Part shown: in pieces, positions 7,713 to 16,542 of the stretch
How positions within the stretch are numbered: the stretch's first letter is position 1
Layout: each line of letters starts with the position of its first letter
Origin: Clostridiales bacterium
GTDB taxonomy: Bacteria > Bacillota > Clostridia > Christensenellales > UBA1750
DNA length: 48,258 nt
Reading direction: 5' to 3'
Assembly: GCA_015056005.1 (NCBI GenBank)
Contig: SVHB01000009.1
Location: forward strand, 1-48,258
Made by a program: the position numbers and the translations under genes
The notes under the pieces: generated by a model
What the model was told of the DNA's origin: nothing
Databases searched by the model: none
What the model saw: only the letters and a program-made list of their open reading frames with translations

Positions 7713-9467
7713 TTATTCGATTATTTCAAAGAACATATATCTGCCCGCGCCTATATTTACATTGAATGCGTATTCTGTGGGCTCTTCGTACACGGTAGTC
7801 GCGTCGCCGCGGTGGTTCGGCTTGGGCATGGTCAAAAACTCATCGTATACCCTGCCCGTTTCGATATCGCGAAGACCTTTGCATTTGCCCCTTACGATCA
7901 CCTGAACGGTATCGGTCATGGGTCGGAAGGAATGTATGCCGTAAACATTGTTATCGTACATGAACAGATTGAACTTGGGAGCATTTCCAAGATACACCCT
8001 CTGCCCTATTGACAGCTGCTTGTTTATGCCCCTTATCACTTCAAGGGGAAGCTTATAAAGATCGGCAAAGTTTTCGGGGAGATTCAGGATAAAGAACCTG
8101 CCCTTTGCGTAATTGTCCTCGGTGAGTATGGGGAAATTGTTTTCGCCCGAGATAAGGCTCACATCGGAAACCGTAGCGTTGGTCTTATAGTTCAGTATCT
8201 CAAACAGCACATCGTCCCTGCCGCCGGCAAAATGAGTATCGGTATAGTTTGAATGGTCTATCATGTATTCATGTCCGATAGCATGCCTGCCCGTGAGCCT
8301 TACCGAGGTCAGATCCTTTATGCCCTTATCATACATTGCCTTGAAGAAGCCGGTCGTTACTATCGCATGGCCGCCCTTTCTTACATATTCCTCGAGCTTT
8401 TCCATTGCATCGGGAGCGATGGCGGTGGACTGGGTAAAGAGGACAGCGGGAGCATCCATGTTCATATACGGAGAGGGCTCAAGCGCAAGACCGCACATGC
8501 CAAGATAGTTGAACACCTGATCCTCGCCGTCGCCGTCATAGGGCTCCCAGACCCATGTACCGGTGGGGCTGCCCATTTTGCCGACCAGCTTATCCACGCG
8601 CTTTAATTCGTTTCCAAGCGCAGGAAGGGCGTTGGAGTCTATCATGGAAGAGAAATTGAACAGCATTAGCTCCTTGGCCTTTGCAAACAGGGTAAGGTCA
8701 GCCTGCTCAAGGTAGAAATTCAAATTGGGCGATGCGCCGCCAAGGTCGATCCAGCCGCCGCCGTTTCTATCGGGCGCAGTGTTTTCAAGCAGCCTTATAA
8801 GAGAATAGGACTCATACCTTTGCAGGTGCTGGGCTGAATATATCGCATCTCTGGTCTCTGTGCCCGTATATACCATATCGAATATATCCTTCTGCTTGCC
8901 TGGGTTATAGCCCGTTTCCTGGAAGGACTCGAACCAGTTGGGATATTTGATGATAAAATTGAGCTTGGGATTTATGCTCTTTGCAAGATCAACGATCTCA
9001 TGGGAGAAATCCTCCAAAAGCTTTAAGCGGTATTCCGCCCAGCTAAGCTTGCCCTTTGCTTCAATGCAAAGCTCGCATCTGCAGGAGGTGAAGAAAAAGT
9101 CGTCGAGTATTATCTCATCAAACACGCCCGCCAGCTCGGAAACGATCCTTCGGTATTCCTTCTTGTGCTCGGGGTCGGTATAGCAGAACACATCAAAATA
9201 CGCGGGCTTTCTTTCTTTACCAATATGCTGGGTAGACGTGATGCCGCCTGCGGTCTTGATCCCATATTCCTCAAATATCGCCTTGACTTCTCTTAAGCGC
9301 TCGGGAGTTATATCGACCTCGCCTCTGTGGTTTTCGATATAGACCTTATCCAAATGTATATACTGACTGTAAAACTCTATGCCGCGTTTTATATCCTCAT
9401 CGCTTGCGTTTTTAAGGTAATACGCAAACACATAAGCGGCAATTTTGAAATTATTATAAGCTTTCAT
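7713..9467 (-). CDS. Unrecognised protein, putative TIM-barrel glycosidase-like with GATase-like domain
   Basis: 584 residues; I do not recognise the family. The N-terminal half (1-330) has alternating beta/alpha segments like a TIM barrel, with an acidic cluster followed by a CxCxxC motif (ILDDFFFTSCRCELC, about residue 140-155). The middle (about 330-450) resembles a class I glutamine amidotransferase-like or beta-galactosidase trimerisation fold (APAVLFTQSTAIAPDAMEKLEEYVRKGG). The end is a beta-rich domain. No signal peptide. It begins 12 bases after the GH51 gene and is almost certainly its operon partner, so a cytoplasmic enzyme acting on a plant-derived oligosaccharide is my inference. 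It could also be a non-catalytic member. Confidence 0.55.
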   Translation of the reverse strand: MKAYNNFKIAAYVFAYYLKNASDEDIKRGIEFYSQYIHLDKVYIENHRGEVDITPERLREVKAIFEEYGIKTAGGITSTQHIGKERKPAYFDVFCYTDPEHKKEYRRIVSELAGVFDEIILDDFFFTSCRCELCIEAKGKLSWAEYRLKLLEDFSHEIVDLAKSINPKLNFIIKYPNWFESFQETGYNPGKQKDIFDMVYTGTETRDAIYSAQHLQRYESYSLIRLLENTAPDRNGGGWIDLGGASPNLNFYLEQADLTLFAKAKELMLFNFSSMIDSNALPALGNELKRVDKLVGKMGSPTGTWVWEPYDGDGEDQVFNYLGMCGLALEPSPYMNMDAPAVLFTQSTAIAPDAMEKLEEYVRKGGHAIVTTGFFKAMYDKGIKDLTSVRLTGRHAIGHEYMIDHSNYTDTHFAGGRDDVLFEILNYKTNATVSDVSLISGENNFPILTEDNYAKGRFFILNLPENFADLYKLPLEVIRGINKQLSIGQRVYLGNAPKFNLFMYDNNVYGIHSFRPMTDTVQVIVRGKCKGLRDIETGRVYDEFLTMPKPNHRGDATTVYEEPTEYAFNVNIGAGRYMFFEIIE

Positions 9468-9479
9468 TTTGACCCACCT

Positions 9480-11084
9480 TTACTTTTTGATAAATCTCAT
9501 TACATTCCACGACATGGGCTTGAGACATGCGCATACAACGCCGTCTTTGCAGGTCGTATCATCGATGTTTTGGGGCACGATCTTTTCAGGGTTTTCGTAA
9601 TCGTTATACGCATCGGGATCATCGGAATAAAGAGCGATATGCTCTTTGAACTCGTAGCCTTCAAAGCCCTTGGCGTCCAATTTAAGCTCATGGCTTTCCT
9701 TATCGTCTGCGTTTATAACGAACACGGTCATTTCGCCCGCTTCTTCGTTAAACGCCGCAGCTGACTGGATATATGCCACGTTTTCAAAGCCCGCATACTG
9801 GTTCATGGTATCGATCGCATAGCCGGGAACATCGTAATGCTCGCATTCGACTACGGGCATTATGGAGGCGCCCTTTGCAAACCTTATCATCTGGGTGAGC
9901 GGATAATAAGCCGCGCTCTTCCATACATGCTCCCTGTCGGAAGCACACATCTGAGCAAGACCGCCGGTTGCGCAGCCGATGCCTATCCTGTCGGCATGGC
10001 GAAGGATGGTGAGCATGATGGCCGCGTTTGCAAGAGTCCTTGGCATCTCGCCTGTTTTTTGCATCGGACGCCTTGAAGACCAATCGTCCGGATCGTGCAT
10101 CACATATTCTCTGTCGGGATTAAAGCTGAAGAAGCTCATTGCGGGCTGTCTGCCGCCAAGGCCGAGCTTTGCGCCCTTGCCGGGGCGGAAAGAGCAGGAA
10201 TACTCGTCAAGCGAGAGCATCATCGTCTTCTTGACTCTGAGCTTGGTCTTCATATAATCGCAAAGCGCGATTTCGGTGTTGATATAGTCTTCAAACGCCT
10301 TATAGCCCGCCATCAGCGCGGGGATATCGCCGGGCAGCGCGGAATGATAATGGTGCAGCGAGATATAATCGACCACTTCATAGCACTGCTCCAGAACCTG
10401 CATATCCCAATCGGGGTAATGGTTGAGGAACGGAGAAGACGAAACGCAGGCGACCGTTTCTATGGTGGGATCTATCCATTTCATGACCTTCGAGGTCTCA
10501 TGGGCAAGCACGCCATAGGCTTTGGGGTCTCTTTCGTAAGAAGCGATCTGCCACGGTCCGTCCATTTCGTTTCCGAGATACCATGTTTTTACGCCGTAGG
10601 GCTTTTCCTGTCCGTTCTTTTTTCTGAGCTCAGACCAATAGGTTCCGCCTTCAAAATTGGTATACTCCACGATATCCATTGCGTCCTGCAGGCCCATGGT
10701 ACCAAGGTTTATGGTATAGAGCGCCTCTGCGCCTGCGCGCTGAGCCCATTTTAAGTACTCGTCGTGCCCAACATCGTTTGGCACATACTGGAACCACGCG
10801 GTATCCAGCCTTACCTTGCGTTCTTCCTTTGGGCCTATGGAATCCTTCCAGTTCCAGCCTGATACGAAATTGCCGCCGGGCATACGCACGCAGGGAAGCC
10901 CGCCCTCTTTAAGGCTTTCGTAAACATCGCTTCTGAGCCCGAGCTCGTCGGCTTTTTTGTGCTTTGGGTTATACATGGTGCCGTTGACCATAGAGCCTAT
11001 GGGTTCAAGAAATGCGCCGAACAGTCTTTTGGATATACTCCCGGCCTGATACTTGGGATGCACTGTTATAAACGCTTTTTTCAT
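9480..11084 (-). CDS. GH51 alpha-L-arabinofuranosidase
   Basis: Releases arabinofuranose from arabinan or arabinoxylan oligosaccharides by a retaining mechanism. GH51 hallmarks are seen: MPGGNFVSGWNWKDSIGP near residue 68, the acid/base Glu173 in WYLGNEMDGPWQ, and a nucleophile candidate Glu294 in LSLDEYS. No signal peptide, so it acts in the cytoplasm on imported oligosaccharides. I choose the ATG at 11084 (MKKAF) because AAAGGA is 8-9 bases before it and overlaps the ATG at 11093. A promoter just upstream (TTGCGG 11149-11154, TAAAAT 11126-11131, spacing 17) lets it be expressed apart from the AraC gene. Confidence 0.93.
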   Translation of the reverse strand: MKKAFITVHPKYQAGSISKRLFGAFLEPIGSMVNGTMYNPKHKKADELGLRSDVYESLKEGGLPCVRMPGGNFVSGWNWKDSIGPKEERKVRLDTAWFQYVPNDVGHDEYLKWAQRAGAEALYTINLGTMGLQDAMDIVEYTNFEGGTYWSELRKKNGQEKPYGVKTWYLGNEMDGPWQIASYERDPKAYGVLAHETSKVMKWIDPTIETVACVSSSPFLNHYPDWDMQVLEQCYEVVDYISLHHYHSALPGDIPALMAGYKAFEDYINTEIALCDYMKTKLRVKKTMMLSLDEYSCSFRPGKGAKLGLGGRQPAMSFFSFNPDREYVMHDPDDWSSRRPMQKTGEMPRTLANAAIMLTILRHADRIGIGCATGGLAQMCASDREHVWKSAAYYPLTQMIRFAKGASIMPVVECEHYDVPGYAIDTMNQYAGFENVAYIQSAAAFNEEAGEMTVFVINADDKESHELKLDAKGFEGYEFKEHIALYSDDPDAYNDYENPEKIVPQNIDDTTCKDGVVCACLKPMSWNVMRFIKK

Positions 11085-11125
11085 TCGTCTCATCCTTTAT
11101 ATTCATTTTTGTTCATCATAATCAT

Positions 11126-11154
11126 ATTTTACAACACATGTTTTTCTTCCGCAA
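11126..11154 (-). promoter_or_regulatory. Promoter of the GH51 operon
   Basis: TTGCGG (11149-11154) and TAAAAT (11126-11131) on the minus strand, 17 bases apart and 42 bases before the chosen GH51 start. It lies in the gap after the AraC gene. Confidence 0.5.
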
Positions 11155-11185
11155 TCCCAAGTTATTAACCGTATTTGCTCAGTTT

Positions 11186-12031
11186 TTACTGATCGGGCAA
11201 TTTATAGTTTCCCGGAGAATAGCCCGTGACCTTCTTGAAAACTCTGTAAAAATGCTGCATATTGTTAAAGCCGCAGCGCCTTGCTACCTCCTGATTTGTA
11301 ACGCCGCCCATCATTAAAAGCTTCTGCGCTTCTATGACCCTTCTGAGCTGGATATAATCCACGATCCCGGAGCCGGTCACCTGAGTGAACATATGGCAAA
11401 GGTAATACTTGCTCACGAAAAGCATGCCCGCAAGCGCGTCCAATGTTATGGGGTTGGAAAAATTATTATCGATATAGTTTACCGCGTCCCTGACAAGCTT
11501 TGAGGGTCTGGCTTTCAAATCGTCAGTCCTGTTCTGACCTTCCTTCAGCAGCTTATATGCTTCCATTATGAGTATGCTCAAATAGCCTTTTGCCGTGGGC
11601 ATAAACTCTTCTCCCTTATTTGCGCCTGTATAAAGCTCATGGAAAAGCGCGCTCATGCTCAGATACTGCTGAGGGCTGAGCTTTATCGCAAGCACCCGCA
11701 TATTAGACATATCGGAAAGTATATTGGGCGCACCCAAGGCCGCAAGCACGCCTTGCATTTCGTCATGCAAAAAATTTGCCACATACCTTACATAATTCGT
11801 ACCTTTTTTGTACTTAATGATATGTACCTGACGCACGGGAACGAAAATGAGCGTTCGGTCGGAGAAATCATAGCCCGTATCCTTCAAAAAGCACTCGTTG
11901 CTTGCTTTTGCGCTGAGCACGAGCTCATAGCCGTCATGGTAATGCATACAATCCATTGGCTCGTTTTCAATGATATAATCCTTATAGCTGCAGGTCAGCT
12001 TTTTTATTTCGGTCACAAAAGGCTGCGGCAT
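11186..12031 (-). CDS. AraC-family transcriptional regulator
   Basis: A 281-residue regulator with an N-terminal cupin-like sensor (MHYHDGYELVLSAKA, then FVPVRQVHIIKY) and a C-terminal pair of helix-turn-helix motifs (LDALAGMLFVSKYYLCHMF and the family signature VARRCGFNNMQHFYRVFKKVTGYSPGNYK). I use the ATG at 12031 (MPQPF), which has GGGAGG 5 bases upstream. The longer upstream reading has no ribosome site. It heads the GH51 cluster and is divergent from the URO-D gene at 12180, so it probably responds to a pentose or plant-glycan signal. Confidence 0.92.
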   Translation of the reverse strand: MPQPFVTEIKKLTCSYKDYIIENEPMDCMHYHDGYELVLSAKASNECFLKDTGYDFSDRTLIFVPVRQVHIIKYKKGTNYVRYVANFLHDEMQGVLAALGAPNILSDMSNMRVLAIKLSPQQYLSMSALFHELYTGANKGEEFMPTAKGYLSILIMEAYKLLKEGQNRTDDLKARPSKLVRDAVNYIDNNFSNPITLDALAGMLFVSKYYLCHMFTQVTGSGIVDYIQLRRVIEAQKLLMMGGVTNQEVARRCGFNNMQHFYRVFKKVTGYSPGNYKLPDQ

Positions 12032-12047
12032 AGCTCCCTCCCAAATA

Positions 12048-12070
12048 ATGCGCAATATATGTGAGCGCAT
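12048..12070. promoter_or_regulatory. Inverted repeat upstream of the AraC gene, candidate operator
   Basis: ATGCGC (12048-12053) and GCGCAT (12065-12070) form an inverted repeat with an 11-base spacer inside the 148-bp divergent region between the AraC and URO-D genes. No consensus promoter is convincing here. The repeat is the only symmetric candidate site seen. Confidence 0.35.
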
Positions 12071-12179
12071 ATTTACAAAAGCAATCCAATCCATACACAA
12101 AACAAGTTTTATATGTTATGATATCATTATAAAACCCAAACTCACAAAGCACAACCCCAAATGATTGGAGGACAACATA

Positions 12180-13280
12180 ATGAACAGCAAAGAACGTTTA
12201 TTGCGCACACTTTCGTTTCAGTCGGTAGACCGCGTACCGCTCGTAGAATGGGGCGTACGCGAAGCCACCATGCGCGAATGGATCAAGCAGGGTTATCCCA
12301 AGGGCACTCCCACCTCTGATTTTTTCAGCCTTGACACCTTCCATCTGGGCGTTCCGATCAACCTTGGCATGTACCCCGCTTTTGAAGAAGAGATAATAGA
12401 AAAGGGTGATCGCTATCAGATCTGGAGGGACAACCTTGGCGCTATAAGAAAGGATTTCTCCACCATCGAAAACCCCGGTTTTGTTACCCGCAAGTGGATA
12501 TCCTTTGCCGTAACCGACAGGGCTTCTTTCCTTGAGATGAAAAAGCGCTACATTGCCTCCGACGAAGGCCGCATGGCTGAAAACGCCAAAAAGCGCGGCG
12601 AAATTCTCAGAAACGCCGATGTTGCCACCCATCTTTCCATCCCCTTCCTTTTCTGGCAGGTACGCGACTGGGTCGGCTTTGAGAACCTTTGCATGATGTT
12701 CTACGACGATCCTAAGCTCGTTCACGAGATGATGGAATTCCTGACCGATTTTATTATCGAAACTCTGACCCCACGCATCGATCTTTTCCCCATCGATCTG
12801 GTAGAGTTCAAGGAAGACATGGCCTACAAGGGCGCGCCCATGATCTCCCCTCAAATGTTCCGTGAGTTCATGTATCCGCATTATGTTCGACTTATAGATT
12901 TTTTGCGCGCTCACGGCGCAAAGCATGTTTATGTTGACTGCGACGGTTATCCCGGTGGTCTCATCCCCGAATACATCGACGCAGGCGTTGACGGCATGAG
13001 CCCGGTCGAGATCGCTGCAGGCAACGATCTTATTAAGCTTCGCAAGGAATATCCCACCTTCGCTATGATGGGCGGCGTTGATAAGCGCGCACTTGCAAGG
13101 GATAAGAAGACCATCTACAACGAGGTAATGAGCAAGATCCCCCATATGATCGAAAAGGGCGGCTTCGTCCCCCATATCGACCATGCCATCCCCCACGATG
13201 TTCCCCTTGCAAATTATCAGTACTACCGCGATATCCTCACCCGCGTAGTATACGGCGAGTCGGTTCCGGAGCCTAAATAG
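12180..13280 (+). CDS. Uroporphyrinogen-decarboxylase-superfamily protein
   Basis: A 366-residue URO-D-superfamily protein. Family features are the N-terminal SKERLLRTLSFQSVDRVPLVEWG, the central DLVEFKEDMAYKGAPMISPQMFREFMYP, and the C-terminal VDCDGYPGGLIPEYIDAGVDGMSP followed by MGGVDKRALA. Such proteins in Clostridia are usually corrinoid-dependent methyltransferase relatives, not heme enzymes. Start is ATG 12180 with GGAGG 8 bases upstream. It is divergent from the AraC regulator, suggesting joint control with the glycosidase cluster. Its substrate is unknown. The composite palindromic element begins about 10 bases after its stop codon. Confidence 0.85.
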   Translation: MNSKERLLRTLSFQSVDRVPLVEWGVREATMREWIKQGYPKGTPTSDFFSLDTFHLGVPINLGMYPAFEEEIIEKGDRYQIWRDNLGAIRKDFSTIENPGFVTRKWISFAVTDRASFLEMKKRYIASDEGRMAENAKKRGEILRNADVATHLSIPFLFWQVRDWVGFENLCMMFYDDPKLVHEMMEFLTDFIIETLTPRIDLFPIDLVEFKEDMAYKGAPMISPQMFREFMYPHYVRLIDFLRAHGAKHVYVDCDGYPGGLIPEYIDAGVDGMSPVEIAAGNDLIKLRKEYPTFAMMGGVDKRALARDKKTIYNEVMSKIPHMIEKGGFVPHIDHAIPHDVPLANYQYYRDILTRVVYGESVPEPK

Positions 13281-13290
13281 GGTTTGGGGT

Positions 13291-13650
13291 ACGTTCGAGA
13301 TGGCTGCGCCCTCTCGAGCTCTGGGCCCAAGGGTTTGCAACCCTTGGATCCCGCGGCATTTGTTTGAGTAATTGAATATGTTAGCTTACGCGTGACCCGT
13401 AAAGTATGGGTCACGCGTGATTTCTTTTAGGGACGGTTAGGCGATAGCGGTTGGATAACTCAATTGTTGTTCTATATTTTATAGTGAGAAGATGCAGGTT
13501 TTAAAGGCGCCCTCTTTGAGGGAGCTGGCGCCCAAAGGGCGACTGAGGGAGTCATAACAAGTAACAAAAACATGCTCAAAGCGCATATTCCACGTACCGC
13601 AGGGAAATTTCACTGCCAAAGGCAATGTCATTGCGCCAAAGGCGCATTTT
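13291..13650 (-). repeat. Composite multi-hairpin element, copy A
   Basis: Non-coding. Reading from the URO-D stop rightwards: hairpin 1 TCGAGAtGGC-TGC-GCCcTCTCGA (13295-13317); hairpin 2 with perfect 9-bp arms CCAAGGGTT/AACCCTTGG and loop TGC (13327-13347); hairpin 3 with perfect 11-bp arms ACGCGTGACCC/GGGTCACGCGT (13388-13418); about 80 bp of linker; a double hairpin of GAGGGAG-rich arms (13506-13552); then four small hairpins with AAA or GCA triloops (13571-13647). The same order occurs at 35229-35577 on the opposite strand. Given as minus only to show that it is inverted relative to copy B. Confidence 0.9.
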
Positions 13651-13719
13651 TTCTGCAATAAAGATTATCCAATAATTTACAGTTCTAACAATTGCATCAT
13701 CTTCATTTGGTGATATAAT
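13651..13719 (+). promoter_or_regulatory. MATE gene promoter region
   Basis: TTGCAT (13692-13697), 16 bases, and TATAAT (13714-13719) with an extended TGa before it, 39 bases before the MATE start. The rest of the stretch between the palindromic element and the promoter is AT-rich and holds nothing else I can name. Confidence 0.6.
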
Positions 13720-13757
13720 AGATGTGTTATCAACAAAGAGAGAGGATAAAGGTCGAA

Positions 13758-15146
13758 ATGCAAGAAAAAATAACTTTCAGGGACTATCTTGGCACAAAAG
13801 AGCTTTATGTCAAGATGGCCAAGATCGCGATACCGATATCGTGTCAGTCCCTGATCACTGTCGGCATCAATCTTATGGACACGATCATGCTTTCCGAGAT
13901 GGGCGATGCGCAGCTTTCCGCTTCCTCGCTTGCGGGTCAGTTCATAAACATCTTCATGATCTGCTGCATGGGCATGGGCATGGGCGCATCGGTCATGACC
14001 TCCCGTTTCTGGGGCATGAAGGACAAGGTCTCGCTCAAAAAAGCGGTGACCATCATGGTGAGGCTTCTCATTTGCTTTGCATCCGCATTCACCATTGCAA
14101 CCATAATCACACCCGGCGGGATAATGAGGATATACACAGGCGATCCCGATATCATAAGCCATGGCATCACCTATCTTAACTGGATCATCCCGACCTATTT
14201 CTGCATGGGCATAGCCACCACCTGCACAGTCGTTCTCAGAAGCGTAGGTCAGGTCAAGATACCGCTTTACAGCTCTATCGCAGCTTTCTTCATCAACATT
14301 TTCTTCAACTGGGTATTCATTTTCGGTAAGCTTGGCGCACCGAGGATGGAGATCGCAGGCGCAGCGCTGGGTACTCTTATCGCAAGAGGCTTTGAGATGT
14401 GCTTCATCGGCGGACATTTCTTTTTTGTTGACAAGCGCATCGGCTATCGTCTGCGCGATATATTGATGAAATGCAGCGATATGTTCAAGGAATATCTGCG
14501 CATTTCCATTCCCGTTCTTATAAGCGACGCATTGCTCGCTTTAGGCAACAACGCGGTTGCTATGGTCATGGGCCGCATCGGCAGCGCATTCGTTGCCGCA
14601 AACTCTGTGACCATGGTAGTTCAGCAGCTGAGCAGCGTTCTCACTCAGGGCATATCCAACGCATCAGGCATCATAACAGGTCACACAATGGGCGAGGGCG
14701 ATTACAAAAAGGCTCAGAGGCAGGGTTACACCTTCCTTATCATAGGCTTCCTTATCGGCTGCTTTGCTGCGCTGGTAATACTCATTCTCAGGAATCCGAT
14801 AATCGGTTACTACAATGTTTCTGCAGAAGCTAAGGATATCGCTCACGAGCTTATGAACGCGATACTCATAATAGTCATCTTCCAGGCGATGAACTCCATC
14901 CTTACCAAGGGGGTGCTCAGAGCCGGCGGCGATACCAAGTTCCTGATGGCCGGCGACATTCTTTTCCTCTGGATCGCGTCCGTTCCCCTTGGCGCGCTTG
15001 CCGGTCTTGTATTCCACTGGCCTGCGTTCTGGATCTATGTATGCTTGAAGATCGATCAGATCATCAAATGCGTATGGTGCTTCTTCCGCTTAAAGAGCGG
15101 CAAATGGCTCAAAAAGATCAAGCAGGCGGATTCCGTACAAGCATAA
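13758..15146 (+). CDS. MATE-family efflux transporter
   Basis: A 462-residue inner-membrane antiporter with about 12 transmembrane segments of the multidrug and toxic compound extrusion family. Family segments include the N-terminal IAIPISCQSLITVGINLMDTI, then LAGQFINIFM and the mid-protein duplicate ISIPVLISDALLALGNNAVAMVMGRIG. The ATG at 13758 follows AAAGG by 5 bases. Upstream in-frame ATG/GTG options lack a ribosome site. It stands alone between an extended -10 promoter and a bidirectional terminator. Substrate not predictable. Confidence 0.92.
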   Translation: MQEKITFRDYLGTKELYVKMAKIAIPISCQSLITVGINLMDTIMLSEMGDAQLSASSLAGQFINIFMICCMGMGMGASVMTSRFWGMKDKVSLKKAVTIMVRLLICFASAFTIATIITPGGIMRIYTGDPDIISHGITYLNWIIPTYFCMGIATTCTVVLRSVGQVKIPLYSSIAAFFINIFFNWVFIFGKLGAPRMEIAGAALGTLIARGFEMCFIGGHFFFVDKRIGYRLRDILMKCSDMFKEYLRISIPVLISDALLALGNNAVAMVMGRIGSAFVAANSVTMVVQQLSSVLTQGISNASGIITGHTMGEGDYKKAQRQGYTFLIIGFLIGCFAALVILILRNPIIGYYNVSAEAKDIAHELMNAILIIVIFQAMNSILTKGVLRAGGDTKFLMAGDILFLWIASVPLGALAGLVFHWPAFWIYVCLKIDQIIKCVWCFFRLKSGKWLKKIKQADSVQA

Positions 15147-15162
15147 TAAACAAGCATAAAAA

Positions 15163-15191
15163 ACGGAGAAGGTATTCCTTCTCCGTTTTTT
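15163..15191. terminator. Bidirectional terminator between MATE and CNNM genes
   Basis: ACGGAGAAGG (15163-15172) and CCTTCTCCGT (15177-15186), loop TATT, flanked by A-run on the left and T-run on the right. It can stop both convergent genes. Confidence 0.9.
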
Positions 15192-15201
15192 ATATCAGCT
15201 T

Positions 15202-16542
15202 TTATTCTTCTTCGGCTTCATCGTTTTTTTCTTTTTTTATCAGTGAAACGACAGCCTTTCCGATCTGATGATCCTCAATTTCGCTGCAGACTATATGCAT
15301 GCCCGCTGCGTCTATCTCAAAGCTGGTGCCGTCCTGAGGGATAGTGCCAAGCACATCAAAGACAAGACCGTTTAAGGTATCGTAATCATCGGAGGGAAGC
15401 GGGATGTTCAGCTCTTCGGAAATATCTTCAAGGGAAGCGGTGCCGTGGATGCGCCACACGCCATCGCCTGTCTTTTCGATCAGAACTTCTTCTTCGAGTT
15501 CGCTTTCGTCATCGCCGATATCACCGACAAGCTGTTCCACAAGATCGTTTATGGTGATTATGCCGTTCACGCCGCCGAATTCGTCGAGCACAACGGCCAT
15601 TATGTTTCTTGTACGCTTCATATTGCGGAAGAGCACGTCCGCCTTTACACTTTCGGGAACGAAATATGCCGGATACACGGCGTTTTTCATAACGTTTTCC
15701 CTTGAGCGGTCGTCGAGCCTCAAATAATCCTTTGAGTTCAATATGCCCACGATATTATCAGCTGATTCCTCACAGATGGGATATCTGGTATGGCGGGAAT
15801 TCTTGATCAGATCATGCCATTCATCCATGGAATCTTCCATATAGAGCAGATCAAGGTCGGTACGGTGGGTAGCTATCTCGCCGGCTGTGAGGTCGTCAAA
15901 CTCGAACACATTCTGGATAAATTCCTTTTCCTCATGGTCGATGGTGCCCTTTTCGCTGCCGACGTCGACCATCATCCTTATCTCTTCTTCGCTTACCTCT
16001 TCCTGCTCGGCGTTGGGATCAATGCCAAGGAGCCTTAAAACGGCATTGGTGGAAATAGTGAGCAGCCAAACTATCGGCGCAAAAAGCTTCGACATCGCTG
16101 TGATGAAGCCCGACATGCCAAGCGCCAAAGACTCGGATTTTCTCATCGCCACCTGCTTGGGAACGAGCTCGCCAAGCACCAGGGTAACATATGAAAGAAT
16201 GATGGTGATCACGATTACCGCAATGGAATCAAGGGTTTTTACCGGGATCTTAACGCCGATATCAACAAGCCAGTTTACGATAACATCGGAGAAGTTTTCC
16301 GCCGCAAATGCAGAACCCAAAAAGCCCGAGAGGGTTATCGCCACCTGTATGGTGGACAGAAACTTTGCAGGCTGGCTGGTGAGCTTAGCCAAGCGTACGG
16401 CGCGCTTATCGCCCTGAGATGCAAGTTTGGAAAGCTTTGCGTCATTTATCTGTATAACCGCGATCTCCGCGCAGGCAAAGACCGCATTGAGTGCAATGAG
16501 TACAAGCTGCAGAAGCAGCATAAATGCTAGTGAACCGTCCAA
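15202..16542 (-). CDS. CNNM/CorC (HlyC) family membrane protein with CBS pair
   Basis: A 446-residue protein: an N-terminal DUF21/CNNM membrane domain with about four hydrophobic segments (1-190, including LVLGELVPKQVAMRKSE), a CBS-domain pair (about 215-340, RTDLDLLYMEDSMDEW and ILNSKDYLRLDD; MAVVLDEFGGVNGIITINDLVEQ) and a C-terminal CorC_HlyC domain (about 355-430). Characterised relatives are linked to magnesium efflux or homeostasis. The gene has its own promoter and an unusually long leader. No M-box riboswitch is recognisable. Confidence 0.93.
   Translation of the reverse strand: MDGSLAFMLLLQLVLIALNAVFACAEIAVIQINDAKLSKLASQGDKRAVRLAKLTSQPAKFLSTIQVAITLSGFLGSAFAAENFSDVIVNWLVDIGVKIPVKTLDSIAVIVITIILSYVTLVLGELVPKQVAMRKSESLALGMSGFITAMSKLFAPIVWLLTISTNAVLRLLGIDPNAEQEEVSEEEIRMMVDVGSEKGTIDHEEKEFIQNVFEFDDLTAGEIATHRTDLDLLYMEDSMDEWHDLIKNSRHTRYPICEESADNIVGILNSKDYLRLDDRSRENVMKNAVYPAYFVPESVKADVLFRNMKRTRNIMAVVLDEFGGVNGIITINDLVEQLVGDIGDDESELEEEVLIEKTGDGVWRIHGTASLEDISEELNIPLPSDDYDTLNGLVFDVLGTIPQDGTSFEIDAAGMHIVCSEIEDHQIGKAVVSLIKKEKNDEAEEE

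Noticed and set aside
12198-13340. 380-codon minus-strand open frame
   Set aside because: Antisense of the second URO-D gene. The product has no recognisable family and starts inside the composite repeat.
13291-13650. CRISPR array or integron attC site
   Set aside because: The hairpins are not a direct repeat of constant length with unique spacers, there are no cas or integrase genes, and the pairs are triloop palindromes.
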